The notes under the pieces: model-generated
Told to the model about the DNA's origin: nothing
Databases searched by the model: none
What the model saw: only the letters and a program-made list of their open reading frames with translations
DNA from: Bacteroidota bacterium
Lineage (GTDB): Bacteria; Bacteroidota; Bacteroidia; Chitinophagales; Chitinophagaceae
NCBI GenBank assembly: GCA_947453145.1
Contig: CANGFA010000007.1
Span: forward strand, 24,353 to 88,352
DNA length: 64,000 nt
Reading direction: 5' to 3'
Made by a program: the position numbers and the translations under genes
Shown here: positions 1 through 8,752 of the stretch, one piece after another
Layout: every line of letters begins with the position of its first letter
How positions within the stretch are numbered: the first letter of the stretch is position 1

Positions 1-65
1 ATTCGCCAATTTCAAATTACCTTCAAGCAATTAATTAAGTAGCATTTTTAAAATAATAATTGCGT

Positions 66-1331
66 ATGGTTTTGAAAGCATTGGAAGTAGCAGAAAGGTT
101 TATGCGGTATGTGCAAATAGATACGCAAAGTGATCCAAATAGTACCCAATTTCCATCTACCGAAAAACAAAAAAATCTTTCCCAATTATTGGTAAAGGAA
201 TTACAATCATTTGGTGTTGAGGATGCACATTTAGATCCCTATGGATATGTGATGGCAACCCTACCAGGAAATTGGGTCATTCCCAATTCGGAATCTTTTG
301 ATAATGCTGTACCCGTAATTTGTTTTTGCGCCCATGTAGATACAGCACCAGATTGCAGTGGAACTTATGTGAAACCTATTTTACATGAGAATTACAAAGG
401 ACAAGATATTATTTTGCCGGATGATCCGAATCAAATTATTTCTACAAAGGATTATCCCTATTTAAAAGAATTTATTGGAGATTATGTGATCACGGCTTCG
501 GGCAACACATTGTTAGGTGGTGATGACAAGGCAGGCGTTACGATTATTATGGAAATGGCAAAGTATTTAATGGAAAATAAACACATTGTACATGGCCCAA
601 TTAAAATATTATTTACGCCTGACGAGGAAGTTGGAAGAGGAACGGAGCATTTGGATATACAAAAATTAGGCGCGGATTATGGGTATACCCTAGATGGAGG
701 GGAGTTAGGTAGTTTTGAAATGGAAACATTTAGTGCGGATTATTTAGTGTTGCATATTCAAGGTGTGATTGCACATCCGGGTGCAGCAAAAGGGGTCATG
801 CAAAATGCGATTAAGGCTGCCGGTGAAATTATTGCTGCCTTACCTAAAAAAGAATGGTCTCCAGAATATACCCAGGATAGGGAAGGATTTATACATCCAA
901 ATCATGTGGAAGGAGGTGCCGAAAAAGCACGCATTGAATTTTTAGTGAGGGACTTTGATACGCCTAATTTAAAAAAGCATGCGGATAAGTTATTGGAAAT
1001 TGCGCAGGGGGTGATAAATGCGAATCTAGATTTTTCTAAGGTCACATTAAATATGGAAATAACCGAGCAATACCGAAATATGCGAGAAGTCATTGACCAA
1101 TATCCAGTGATTGTGGATCGAGCAATTAAGGCCTATCAAAAAGCTGGAATCAAGCCAATTATTTCACCTATAAGAGGGGGCACCGATGGCAGCAGGATGA
1201 GTTTTATGGGATTGCCCACTCCTAATATTTTTACGGGAATGCAGGCTATTCATAGCAAGCACGAATGGATAGGTGTTAGAGATATGCTAAAGGCAGTAGA
1301 AGTATTGGTGAATTTGGTAGAAATAAATTAA
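66..1331 (+). CDS. pepT: Peptidase T (tripeptide aminopeptidase, M20B)
   Basis: Cytosolic di-zinc aminopeptidase that removes the N-terminal residue of tripeptides. Visible motifs: HVDTAPD around residues 90-96 (metal His and Asp), GGDDKAG around 150 (bridging Asp), PDEEVGRG around 185 (catalytic Glu pair), RGGTDGSRMS around 370 (substrate loop) and HSKHEW near 396 (last metal His). Length of 421 aa is normal for PepT. An in-frame TTG lies two codons upstream at 60, but the ATG at 66 is the simpler start. The ExbB-like gene follows 22 bp downstream on the same strand, without an obvious functional link. M20B assignment is firm; substrate preference is inferred from the family. Confidence 0.95.
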   Translation: MVLKALEVAERFMRYVQIDTQSDPNSTQFPSTEKQKNLSQLLVKELQSFGVEDAHLDPYGYVMATLPGNWVIPNSESFDNAVPVICFCAHVDTAPDCSGTYVKPILHENYKGQDIILPDDPNQIISTKDYPYLKEFIGDYVITASGNTLLGGDDKAGVTIIMEMAKYLMENKHIVHGPIKILFTPDEEVGRGTEHLDIQKLGADYGYTLDGGELGSFEMETFSADYLVLHIQGVIAHPGAAKGVMQNAIKAAGEIIAALPKKEWSPEYTQDREGFIHPNHVEGGAEKARIEFLVRDFDTPNLKKHADKLLEIAQGVINANLDFSKVTLNMEITEQYRNMREVIDQYPVIVDRAIKAYQKAGIKPIISPIRGGTDGSRMSFMGLPTPNIFTGMQAIHSKHEWIGVRDMLKAVEVLVNLVEIN

Positions 1332-1353
1332 CTTTAAAAATAAATTAACTCCT

Positions 1354-2004
1354 ATGTTGTTTTTATTAGACGTTGCGCAAAATAAAATTTCCTTATTAAG
1401 TTTATTACAGAAAGGTGGATGGATCATGTATCCTTTATATGCTTTATTAGTGCTTGCCATTTATGTTTTCATAGAGCGCATGTTAGCTATTAAAAAAGCG
1501 GGTTCCATTGACCCTAAATTCATGCTTATTATTAAGGATAATTTATTGTCAAGTAATATAACTGCGGCAAAAAATTTAGCTAAGAATACCGATAACCCAG
1601 TTGCTAAAATGATTGAGAAAGGAATAATGCGCATGGGTAAGCCATTGGACGCGATTGAAAAGAGTATGGAGAATGTAGGAAAATTAGAGATGTATGCGAT
1701 GGAGCGTAATTTAAATATCTTGTCACTCGTTGCTGGTATTGCCCCTATGTTTGGTTTCCTAGGAACTATTGTGGGAATGGTACAATTATTTTATGGCATT
1801 GCTTCAACTGGGGAGTATACTTTAAATACCATTGCGGGCGGTATCTATACTAAAATGATTACTTCGGCAACAGGATTAATCATTGGTTTAATTGCCTATG
1901 TGGGACATAATTATCTTACTACTCAAATAGACAAGACTGCTAACAAAATGGAAACGGCAAGTGCCGATTTCTTAGATATTTTACAAGAAACAACGCATTC
2001 TTAA
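1354..2004 (+). CDS. MotA/TolQ/ExbB family proton channel protein
   Basis: Inner-membrane proton channel subunit that uses the proton gradient to energise TonB-type transport or envelope work. Three hydrophobic segments are visible: about residues 20-45, 120-150 (with the GIAPMFGFLGTIVGM signature of the family) and 165-187 (TSATGLIIGLIAYVGHN). Length of 216 aa fits ExbB/TolQ. The ExbD-like gene starts 9 bp after its stop, so the two form a two-gene operon. No tonB or pal gene is adjacent, so ExbB and TolQ roles cannot be separated from sequence alone. Confidence 0.92.
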   Translation: MLFLLDVAQNKISLLSLLQKGGWIMYPLYALLVLAIYVFIERMLAIKKAGSIDPKFMLIIKDNLLSSNITAAKNLAKNTDNPVAKMIEKGIMRMGKPLDAIEKSMENVGKLEMYAMERNLNILSLVAGIAPMFGFLGTIVGMVQLFYGIASTGEYTLNTIAGGIYTKMITSATGLIIGLIAYVGHNYLTTQIDKTANKMETASADFLDILQETTHS

Positions 2005-2013
2005 ACCAGCACT

Positions 2014-2412
2014 ATGAATTTAAGAAATCGCTTAAGGCATCAGCCCGAAGTTCATACGGGAGCATTGAATGATATTTTATTCATATTGCTATTGTTTTTT
2101 CTAATTGTATCTACTTTAGCCAATCCTAATGTAATAAAGGTTTCAAACCCTAAATCGGCAAGTGATACTAAGGCCAAACAAACCGTGGTAGTTACCATTG
2201 ACAAAGAGCAACATTTATTTATTGGATCCACGCCTGTATTAATAGATTCCTTATCCGGACAATTAAAAACTTTTTTAGATAAGGAAACAGATAAGCCTTC
2301 GGTTGTAATTAATGGAGACAGCGTGGCGAATTTGGGCATAACCATTCAGGTAATGCAAATTGTAAAAAAATTAGGCGCAACACCTGTGGTGGCGGTGGAT
2401 CCATCGCACTAA
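2014..2412 (+). CDS. ExbD/TolR family biopolymer transport protein
   Basis: Partner of the preceding ExbB-like channel; a single-span inner-membrane protein with a periplasmic domain. The N-terminus has a short cytoplasmic stretch, then the transmembrane helix LNDILFILLLFFLIVS (about residues 18-35), which carries the conserved Asp that takes part in proton translocation. The remaining ~95 residues form the periplasmic domain (VVVTIDKEQHLF, then a VVAVDP ending) typical of ExbD. Only one ExbD is present, whereas Bacteroidota loci often carry two. It converges on prmC with about 50 bp between the stops. Confidence 0.9.
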   Translation: MNLRNRLRHQPEVHTGALNDILFILLLFFLIVSTLANPNVIKVSNPKSASDTKAKQTVVVTIDKEQHLFIGSTPVLIDSLSGQLKTFLDKETDKPSVVINGDSVANLGITIQVMQIVKKLGATPVVAVDPSH

Positions 2413-2462
2413 TATGCAGCAACCAATTTTGGAGCAATATTTTGCGTAAATACATTATTTAT

Positions 2463-3320
2463 CTAAACTGCGCGTTTAAGACTGGCTCTTAACATCCTAT
2501 CCTTACCAAACATATCCTGACGTAATTCTACATGATAGCCCATTTCGTCAAACAAGGCTAATAATGATTTTCCTTGGTCATAATGCATTTCAAAAAATAA
2601 TTGACCATTTGGATTTAAATATTGTTTGCCCAATCTTGCAATGGTTCGGTAAAAAATAAGCGGGTCCTCGTCTTTTACAAATAGGGCAATGCCGGGTTCA
2701 AAGTTTTTCACTTGCACCTGCATATTTACATTTTCTTTAAAAGGAATATAAGGTGGGTTGCTAACAATGATATCAAACGTATTTGGTAAATAGGTAGTAC
2801 TTAATATATCTTCCTGCATCCAACTTACGGATGCGTTTAAATTATTTGCGTTTTGGGTAGCGGTTGCTAATGCAGTTTCACTAATATCCAATCCGGCCAG
2901 CATGCAATTGGGCAAGGCTAATTTTAGTGCAATAGGAATACATCCAGATCCCGTTCCAATATCTAATATTTGTAAAGGCTTATTAATGATTGTTGCGTAT
3001 TCGATGATCCAGTCCACCAATTCTTCGGTTTCAGGTCTGGGGATTAATACATTTTCATTCACTGCATATTCCTGGCCCATAAACCAAGCTTTGCCAATAA
3101 TGTATTGTATAGGCATGCCTTCCTTTAAGGACTTTAATGCTTTTTGAAATTCATCTATTTTTTCTTGAGCTAAATCGGTGTCTTTATTTAGCACTTGTTT
3201 AATTTGGTCCCAGCCCATTATAAATTCAATGAGCATGGACATTAAACTATTTAGCTCGATACTTTCATATTGATGCGCAAGTGTTGCCTTTAAATCCTGT
3301 TTTAGTTCCTGTAAACTCAT
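2463..3320 (-). CDS. prmC: Release factor glutamine methyltransferase PrmC
   Basis: SAM-dependent methyltransferase that methylates the Gln of the GGQ motif in release factors RF1/RF2. An N-terminal helical domain (about 1-85, with GMPIQYIIGKAWF) precedes the Rossmann-type domain: motif I ILDIGTGSGCIPIAL near residue 120 and the catalytic SNPPYIP near 187-193. 285 aa is standard. It is monocistronic, convergent with the exbD-like gene and divergent from the YigZ gene, whose start lies 62 bp away. Confidence 0.96.
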   Translation of the reverse strand: MSLQELKQDLKATLAHQYESIELNSLMSMLIEFIMGWDQIKQVLNKDTDLAQEKIDEFQKALKSLKEGMPIQYIIGKAWFMGQEYAVNENVLIPRPETEELVDWIIEYATIINKPLQILDIGTGSGCIPIALKLALPNCMLAGLDISETALATATQNANNLNASVSWMQEDILSTTYLPNTFDIIVSNPPYIPFKENVNMQVQVKNFEPGIALFVKDEDPLIFYRTIARLGKQYLNPNGQLFFEMHYDQGKSLLALFDEMGYHVELRQDMFGKDRMLRASLKRAV

Positions 3321-3354
3321 ATTGCAATGTTACAAATGAATGCCCATTATGCGT

Positions 3355-3362
3355 TAGCTTTG
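3355..3362 (+). promoter_or_regulatory. -7 box TAGCTTTG of the YigZ gene
   Basis: Exact match to the Bacteroidota -7 consensus TAnnTTTG, 20 bp before the YigZ ATG at 3383. No TTG at the preferred 17-23 bp upstream is seen, so the -33 part is weak. Confidence 0.55.
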
Positions 3363-3382
3363 CCAAGTTATTATTCAACTAA

Positions 3383-3994
3383 ATGCATCCTTTTTATTAC
3401 AATACCATCCTGCAACCAGCAGTCGCTGAGTTTAAAGACCGAGGAAGTAAATTTTTAGCTTATAGCTTTCCAGTAACAAGTATTGAGGAGTGTAAAAAAC
3501 AGTTGGCAAATTTAAAAAAGGAGCATCCTAAAGCAGTGCACCATTGTTTAGCTTACCGAATAGGGGTGGATGGAAGTACTTTTAGAGTAAGTGATGACGG
3601 AGAGCCCGCTGGATCGGCAGGGCGCCCAATACTTGGTCAAATTGACAGTAAGCAATTAACCAATATTATGGTGGTTGTGGTGCGTTATTTTGGAGGCACT
3701 TTATTGGGTGTGCCGGGTTTAATTAACGCTTACAAAACGGCTACCTCTTTAACATTGCAATTGTCACCCATTATTCAAAAAGCAGTAGAAGTTACGTATG
3801 CGCTGAATTTTGATTATCAACAAATGAATGAAGTAATGATGATTGTGAAGCAATACAATTGTTCTGTAGTGGAACAAGTAGCACAACTATTTGTGGAATT
3901 AAAAATTGGCATTCCAAAAAACAGACTCGAAGAAGTCATTAATAAAATACAAGAATTGCAAGGAGTAAGTTATAAGACGGCGCTCCTTGTTTAG
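3383..3994 (+). CDS. YigZ/IMPACT family protein
   Basis: 203-aa member of the UPF0029 (IMPACT) family. The N-terminal domain holds the signature VSDDGEPAGSAGRPIL (about 74-89) followed by VVVVRYFGGTLLGVPGL (about 100-116); a C-terminal ferredoxin-like DUF1949 region follows (about 140-200). The eukaryotic relative IMPACT regulates the Gcn2 kinase; the bacterial role is unclear, possibly linked to ribosomes or translation. The stop overlaps the end of the convergent dehydrogenase gene by 4 bp. Confidence 0.9.
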   Translation: MHPFYYNTILQPAVAEFKDRGSKFLAYSFPVTSIEECKKQLANLKKEHPKAVHHCLAYRIGVDGSTFRVSDDGEPAGSAGRPILGQIDSKQLTNIMVVVVRYFGGTLLGVPGLINAYKTATSLTLQLSPIIQKAVEVTYALNFDYQQMNEVMMIVKQYNCSVVEQVAQLFVELKIGIPKNRLEEVINKIQELQGVSYKTALLV

Positions 3995-4836
3995 TACTTG
4001 TAAAACCCTTCTCCCGATTTTATACCTAGTTTACCTTGTTTTACCATTTCCACTAATAAAGGGCAGGGCGCATATTTGTCGTTATTAAAACCTGCGTACA
4101 TAATATCCATAATGTTTTTGCAAACATCTAAGCCAATATAATCCGCTAATTGCAGGGGTCCCATAGGATGTGCCATACCTAGTTTCATAATTTGATCAAT
4201 TGTTGCAGCGTCGCTGATACCTTCGGAGAAGGCATACATTGCCTCGTTAAGCATTGGCATTAAAATTCGATTAGCAATAAATCCAGGGGCATCTTTTACA
4301 ACACAAGGGATTTTATTAATCGCAGTAGTTAATTCTACAATACTTTTTGTGGTGGCTTCGCTGGTATCCAACCCATTAATAATTTCCACAAGTTTCATCA
4401 CTGGTACGGGGTTCATAAAGTGCATGCCAATAACTTTTCCTGGACGGTTGGTTACGGCTGCTAATTCTGCAATTGGAATAGAGGAAGTATTGGTTGCTAA
4501 AATGCAATCATCGTTTGCATTTTCATCCATAAGACGAAAAATACTTTTTTTGATTTCGCTATTTTCGGTAGCAGCTTCAACTGCCAATTCAACATCCATA
4601 ATTCCTTTTTCTATAGCAGTAAAAGTAGAAATATTTTGAAGGGTGTTTATTTTGTCGTCATCTGTTAAAATCCCTTTATTTATTTGTCTATCCAAATTCT
4701 TTCCAATGGTGGCCATTGCTTTATCAAGTGCCGCTTGTTGGGTATCTATAAGGTGAACTAAAAAACCTTTTTGTGCAAATACATGTGCAATACCATTACC
4801 CATGGTACCTGCGCCAATCACTGCTATCTTTTTCAT
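3991..4836 (-). CDS. 3-hydroxyacyl-CoA (3-hydroxybutyryl-CoA) dehydrogenase
   Basis: NAD-dependent oxidation of 3-hydroxyacyl-CoA to 3-oxoacyl-CoA, as in short-chain fatty acid breakdown or butyrate-type metabolism. The Rossmann motif GAGTMGNGIAHVFAQKG starts at residue 8; GMHFMNPVPVMKLVEII near 135-152 contains the catalytic His region; the C-terminal dimerisation domain has FIANRILMPMLNEA and ends GEGFYKY. 281 aa is the length of stand-alone Hbd/PaaH enzymes. It starts directly after the stop of the upstream CarboxypepD-like gene (TAAATG junction), so the two are co-transcribed, although the functional link is obscure. Chain-length specificity cannot be read from the sequence. Confidence 0.93.
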   Translation of the reverse strand: MKKIAVIGAGTMGNGIAHVFAQKGFLVHLIDTQQAALDKAMATIGKNLDRQINKGILTDDDKINTLQNISTFTAIEKGIMDVELAVEAATENSEIKKSIFRLMDENANDDCILATNTSSIPIAELAAVTNRPGKVIGMHFMNPVPVMKLVEIINGLDTSEATTKSIVELTTAINKIPCVVKDAPGFIANRILMPMLNEAMYAFSEGISDAATIDQIMKLGMAHPMGPLQLADYIGLDVCKNIMDIMYAGFNNDKYAPCPLLVEMVKQGKLGIKSGEGFYKY

Positions 4837-5496
4837 TTATTTTGATTTATAATCACCTCTTTTCCAAGAGTTAATAAAGCTTTTCCAAGCTGCCGGATTT
4901 AATATATTCATTGGAGGCAACTGACCAGAATAATAATATTTTGAAGCTTGATTGCTTAAGGATGCACCCACTGCTTCTTTACCGTCTCTTGGTAAGGAGG
5001 CCAATATGATTCTTTTTTGAGACTCACTCGTATTTTTTTTAGCAGTCTCGTATAAATCATCATCCACTTTTGCATTCACAAAGTCCCTGTCAAATTGCGC
5101 GCGCGTAGGTCTTGGTTTTAAAATGGTAACGGGTAAGTAATTGGTATCATTCACCATAAGTTGTACCACACTATATTGGTTGCCCTCTAAATTGCCAGGT
5201 ATCAAAATAGTTCTATCCTTAAATCCTACACAGCTAAATGTGATTTTTTCTCCTTTATTGACAGCAATGGAAAAAATACCATCGTAATTGGTTACGGTTC
5301 CTCGTCCTTTATTGGTTACGGAAACACTGGCAAATGGGATGGCTTTTAAGCTATCCGCTGTCATTATAACGCCATATAATTGAACCACTGAGTCTCTGTA
5401 AATATTGGGTGTGGAAACAGGTGTTTGCTGCGCCTTTGCATGCTGCACCCCCATTCCTAAAATGCCAATCGTCCATATAATAAGCGTCTTTTTCAT
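4837..5496 (-). CDS. Exported CarboxypepD_reg-like domain protein
   Basis: 219 aa with an N-terminal signal peptide (IIWTIGILGMGVQHAKAQ, cleaved near residue 22). Residues ~40-115 resemble the carboxypeptidase regulatory-like (peptidase-associated) fold common in Bacteroidota surface proteins: ADSLKAIPFASVSVTNKGRG, then GIFSIAVNKGEKITFSCVGF. The remainder (about 130-219) is charged and unrecognised. There is no TonB-dependent receptor domain, so this is a short stand-alone member. It forms an operon with the downstream hydroxyacyl-CoA dehydrogenase. The molecular function is unknown. Confidence 0.8.
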   Translation of the reverse strand: MKKTLIIWTIGILGMGVQHAKAQQTPVSTPNIYRDSVVQLYGVIMTADSLKAIPFASVSVTNKGRGTVTNYDGIFSIAVNKGEKITFSCVGFKDRTILIPGNLEGNQYSVVQLMVNDTNYLPVTILKPRPTRAQFDRDFVNAKVDDDLYETAKKNTSESQKRIILASLPRDGKEAVGASLSNQASKYYYSGQLPPMNILNPAAWKSFINSWKRGDYKSK

Positions 5497-5530
5497 AGCA
5501 AAGCAAAATTAAGCTAGAACCTTGAATTTT

Positions 5531-5563
5531 TTGCTAAAATAAGGGTCGCATCAATTAACTTTG
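5531..5563 (+). promoter_or_regulatory. Bacteroidota-type promoter of the mrp gene
   Basis: TTG (5531-5533), a 22-bp spacer, then TAACTTTG (5556-5563), matching the TTG-N17-23-TAnnTTTG consensus. The transcript should start near 5568, leaving a leader of about 32 nt before the ATG at 5600. Confidence 0.7.
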
Positions 5564-5599
5564 CCCGAGTTTTCAACTTTTTAACAAAAACTTCCAAAA

Positions 5600-6694
5600 A
5601 TGACAGAAGCAGATATCTTAAAAGCCCTCAGTAATGTGCAGGAGCCAGACTTGGGTAAAGATTTAGTGACGTTAAATATGATTGAGGACATGGTCATTGA
5701 GGGGAATAAAGTAAGTTTCACCATTGTGCTTACAACGCCTGCTTGTCCTATGAAGGACTTGATGAAAAATGCTTGTGAAAATGCCATTAAATTATTGGTA
5801 AATAAAGAAGCAGAGATAACAGTGGGCTTTACTTCCAGAACAAGTACGACGCGTAAAACAGACGATAAAATTTTATCAAAAGTTAAAAATATTATTGCAG
5901 TTGTTAGTGGTAAAGGAGGAGTTGGTAAAAGTACTGTTTCGGCAAATTTGGCGTTGGCATTGGCCGAAGGGGGTGCAAAAGTGGGTTTAATGGATGCAGA
6001 TATTTATGGACCCAGTGTGCCTATCATGTTTGGGGTAAGAGGACAAAGACCTTTAATGAGAGATGCAAATGGAGAAGGTATTATTCTACCCATTCAAAAG
6101 TTTGGCATTGATTTAATGAGTATAGGTTTATTAGTGGACGAAAAAGATGCTGTAGTTTGGAGAGGACCTATGGCAAGTAGTGCCATACGACAATTTATAA
6201 CCGATGTAGATTGGGGAGAATTAGATTACTTGGTCATTGACATGCCACCAGGCACAGGAGACATACATTTAACCATTATGCAAACGGTTCCTGTAACGGG
6301 TGTGGTGATTGTAACTACCCCACAAAATGTAGCCTTGGCAGATGCTAAAAAAGCCATTGCTATGTTTGGTCAGGCCAATGTAAATGTGCCCATTATTGGA
6401 CTTATTGAAAACATGGCTTATTTCACTCCAGCAGAATTGCCAGAAAATAAATATTATTTATTTGGCAAGGATGGGGGAAAAAATTTGGCGGAGGAATATG
6501 ACCTGCCATTCTTAGGACAAGTGCCATTGGTGCAGTCTATTAGAGAGGGGGGAGACAGTGGCGTTCCGGCCATGGTAGGGGAAGATGAAATTTCAAAAGA
6601 AGCATTGAGAACCGTTGTTTCACAAGCAGTTCGTCAAATTGCCATTCGTAATGCAAACCTACCAAAAACTCAAACTATTTCGGTAGCACCCTAA
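5600..6694 (+). CDS. mrp: Mrp/ApbC family Fe-S cluster carrier ATPase
   Basis: Cytosolic P-loop protein that carries and inserts iron-sulfur clusters. An N-terminal MIP18/DUF59 domain (about 1-85, with the TTPACPMKDLM motif) is fused to a ParA/MinD-type ATPase. The deviant Walker A GKGGVGKST lies at about 104-112, followed by MDADIYGPSVPIMF; the switch region VIDMPPGTGD lies near 213-222. The C-terminal CxxC that bridges the cluster in many Mrp proteins is not obvious: the equivalent region reads ENMAYFTPAELPENK with no Cys pair. The length (364 aa) is usual. A promoter matching the phylum consensus lies upstream. Confidence 0.92.
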   Translation: MTEADILKALSNVQEPDLGKDLVTLNMIEDMVIEGNKVSFTIVLTTPACPMKDLMKNACENAIKLLVNKEAEITVGFTSRTSTTRKTDDKILSKVKNIIAVVSGKGGVGKSTVSANLALALAEGGAKVGLMDADIYGPSVPIMFGVRGQRPLMRDANGEGIILPIQKFGIDLMSIGLLVDEKDAVVWRGPMASSAIRQFITDVDWGELDYLVIDMPPGTGDIHLTIMQTVPVTGVVIVTTPQNVALADAKKAIAMFGQANVNVPIIGLIENMAYFTPAELPENKYYLFGKDGGKNLAEEYDLPFLGQVPLVQSIREGGDSGVPAMVGEDEISKEALRTVVSQAVRQIAIRNANLPKTQTISVAP

Positions 6695-6749
6695 TAATAA
6701 AAATTGCAAAAAATAAAAAACAATCTTAAGTAAATTTCTCCAAAAGTGT

Positions 6750-7436
6750 ATGTCCAATAAAATTATTATAGCTATAGATGGATTTTCTTCTTGCGGGAAA
6801 AGTACGCTAGCAAAGGCTTTAGCAGTAAAGTTGGAGTATGTATTTATTGATACTGGTGCTATGTATAGGGCCATTGCACTTTATTTTTTGAGAAATAAAA
6901 TTTCATTTAAGGAAGCTGCTGAAATTCTAAAAGCATTAGATAATATTAAATTGCATTTTGAATACAATGCACACACATTAAAAAGTGATATGTTTTTAAA
7001 TGGAGAAAATGTAGAACTATTAATACGTGAAATGCAGGTTAGTTCCAAAGTAAGTGAAGTGGCTGCCATCGCCGCGGTAAGAGATTTTGCAGTTGCTCAA
7101 CAACAAGCCATGGGCCAGCAAAAAGGGATTGTTATGGATGGTCGTGATATTGGCACCGTGGTGTTTCCCAATGCAGAATTAAAAATATTTGTAACAGCCG
7201 ATCCTGTTATACGAGCCAACAGACGTTTTTTAGAATTACAAGCAACCGATCCTTCTATTACCATGGAGGCTGTTGCAGAAAATTTAACACATAGGGACCA
7301 TATAGATAGTACTAGGGAGCATAGCCCATTAAGACAAGCACCGGATGCTTTGGTATTGGACAATAGCCATATCAGTAAAGAGGAGCAATTTGATATTGCC
7401 TTGAACTGGGCTAAAGAAAGAATAGCAAGTCATTAA
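6750..7436 (+). CDS. cmk: Cytidylate kinase
   Basis: Phosphorylates CMP and dCMP using ATP. P-loop DGFSSCGKST at about residues 9-18, DTGAMYRAIA at 34-43 (monophosphate binding), VMDGRDIGTVVFPNA near 128-142, and TADPVIRANRR for the lid region. 228 aa is typical. It converges with ispH: the two stop codons overlap by 4 bp (7433-7436). About 55 bp separate it from mrp. Confidence 0.95.
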   Translation: MSNKIIIAIDGFSSCGKSTLAKALAVKLEYVFIDTGAMYRAIALYFLRNKISFKEAAEILKALDNIKLHFEYNAHTLKSDMFLNGENVELLIREMQVSSKVSEVAAIAAVRDFAVAQQQAMGQQKGIVMDGRDIGTVVFPNAELKIFVTADPVIRANRRFLELQATDPSITMEAVAENLTHRDHIDSTREHSPLRQAPDALVLDNSHISKEEQFDIALNWAKERIASH

Positions 7437-8674
7437 ATGCCAACTGCGCTTTCTTTTTCCCACTCAGTGATTAATTTTTCCAGTGCTTCTTCTTTTCCAA
7501 AAAACTCAGATACTTTTTTAATTACGGATTCTACAACGGCATCAGGACAACTTGCTCCGCTAGTCATGAGTATTTTAACTGTCTCTTTTTTAGGAAGGTA
7601 ATTTTGAATTACAGTAGCCGATTTATTTTTCCAGTCGGTATGTATAATTTCGGTATCGTTCACAATTTTACTTACATCGTCTATAAAATAAGTTGGCAAT
7701 TTTTGTTGACACAATTCCACTAAATGGGAGCTATTACTACTATTTTTTCCACCCATTACAATGGCCAAGTCCGCGCTGGTTTCTAAAAGACCAATCACAG
7801 CCGATTGGTTGTCATTAGTGGCGTAACATAAAGTGTCTCGGGTATCCGCAAAGTGTTGCTCGGCACTTTCAGCACCATATTTTTTTACAATTATCTGCTT
7901 TAAATAATCCGATATAGCTTGTGTATCTGTTGCTAGTTGGGTGGTTTGATTCACTACGCCAATTTTTTTAAGGTCGTTTACAGGATCAAATCCTTTAGAA
8001 AAACGGTTTGTAAAATAATTTTCAAATTCAGCGTTGCTCATTTCTCCCAATATATAATTACCCAACATAATAGTTTCTTCCATGTCATTTACAATCAATG
8101 TAGGGGTGTTGGCGGCGGCGTGTGAAAATGTAGCTCTTGTTTCTTCATGTTTTGGTTTCCCGTGTATAATAATGGAAAATCCTTTTTTAGCAATTTGGTC
8201 ACTACGATTCCATACTTTTTCAACAAAAGGACAAGTGGTATTGTACTTTTGAATTTCAATGCCTTTATCTTGAATTATTTTTTCTAATTCCAATGTGGTT
8301 CCAAATGCAGGGATCATAACCACATCGTTTGCAGTTAATTCATCCAGTGGAATAATTGCATTGCCGTTGGTATCGTGTAAGAATTTTACTCCTTTTTGAA
8401 TAAGGTCTGCATTTACTTGAGGGTTATGAATCATTTCACTTAACAAATAAATTCTTTTTCCTTTATTTTCTTCAATGGTTTTGTAGGCTATATTAATTGC
8501 GTTCTCAACACCATAACAAAATCCAAAATGACGCGCCAAATAAAATTGAACGGATCCTAAATCTAATATGGTAGGGCTAAAATCTTTTTTTAATTTATCG
8601 TCTACTTTCCTCTTCTGTTTAATGGCAGAAATTAAGCGACTACGATATCCATTGGGCACCTCAAATTGCTTCAT
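7433..8674 (-). CDS. ispH: 4-hydroxy-3-methylbut-2-enyl diphosphate reductase, long form
   Basis: Last step of the MEP isoprenoid pathway: a 4Fe-4S enzyme producing IPP and DMAPP. The cluster cysteines are visible: HFGFCYGVENA (Cys near 54), NTTCPFVEKVWNR (near 149) and SGASCPDAVVESVI (near 374); the active-site TATNDNQSA-type motif appears as LCYATNDNQSAV near 283. At 413 aa it is about 100 residues longer than the E. coli enzyme and resembles the cyanobacterial/plastid-sized class, with an N-terminal extension of about 40 residues plus internal insertions. It is divergent from the ABC-F gene. Confidence 0.94.
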   Translation of the reverse strand: MKQFEVPNGYRSRLISAIKQKRKVDDKLKKDFSPTILDLGSVQFYLARHFGFCYGVENAINIAYKTIEENKGKRIYLLSEMIHNPQVNADLIQKGVKFLHDTNGNAIIPLDELTANDVVMIPAFGTTLELEKIIQDKGIEIQKYNTTCPFVEKVWNRSDQIAKKGFSIIIHGKPKHEETRATFSHAAANTPTLIVNDMEETIMLGNYILGEMSNAEFENYFTNRFSKGFDPVNDLKKIGVVNQTTQLATDTQAISDYLKQIIVKKYGAESAEQHFADTRDTLCYATNDNQSAVIGLLETSADLAIVMGGKNSSNSSHLVELCQQKLPTYFIDDVSKIVNDTEIIHTDWKNKSATVIQNYLPKKETVKILMTSGASCPDAVVESVIKKVSEFFGKEEALEKLITEWEKESAVGI

Positions 8675-8700
8675 TTATAAACTATTTAAGTTTTAGAGGA

Positions 8701-8708
8701 CAAAAGTA
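8701..8708 (-). promoter_or_regulatory. -7 box TACTTTTG of ispH
   Basis: Reads TACTTTTG on the minus strand, matching TAnnTTTG. The transcript would begin near 8696, about 22 nt before the ispH ATG. Confidence 0.55.
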
Positions 8709-8740
8709 CAATAAAATACGGCTTCCTTGCATGTGGGGCT

Positions 8741-8748
8741 TATCTTTG
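8741..8748 (+). promoter_or_regulatory. -7 box TATCTTTG of the ABC-F gene; predicted leaderless start
   Basis: Exact TAnnTTTG box separated by only four bases (CGCC) from the ATG at 8753. Using the SRP RNA 5' end as ruler, the first transcribed base falls on the A of the ATG. Confidence 0.6.
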
Positions 8749-8752
8749 CGCC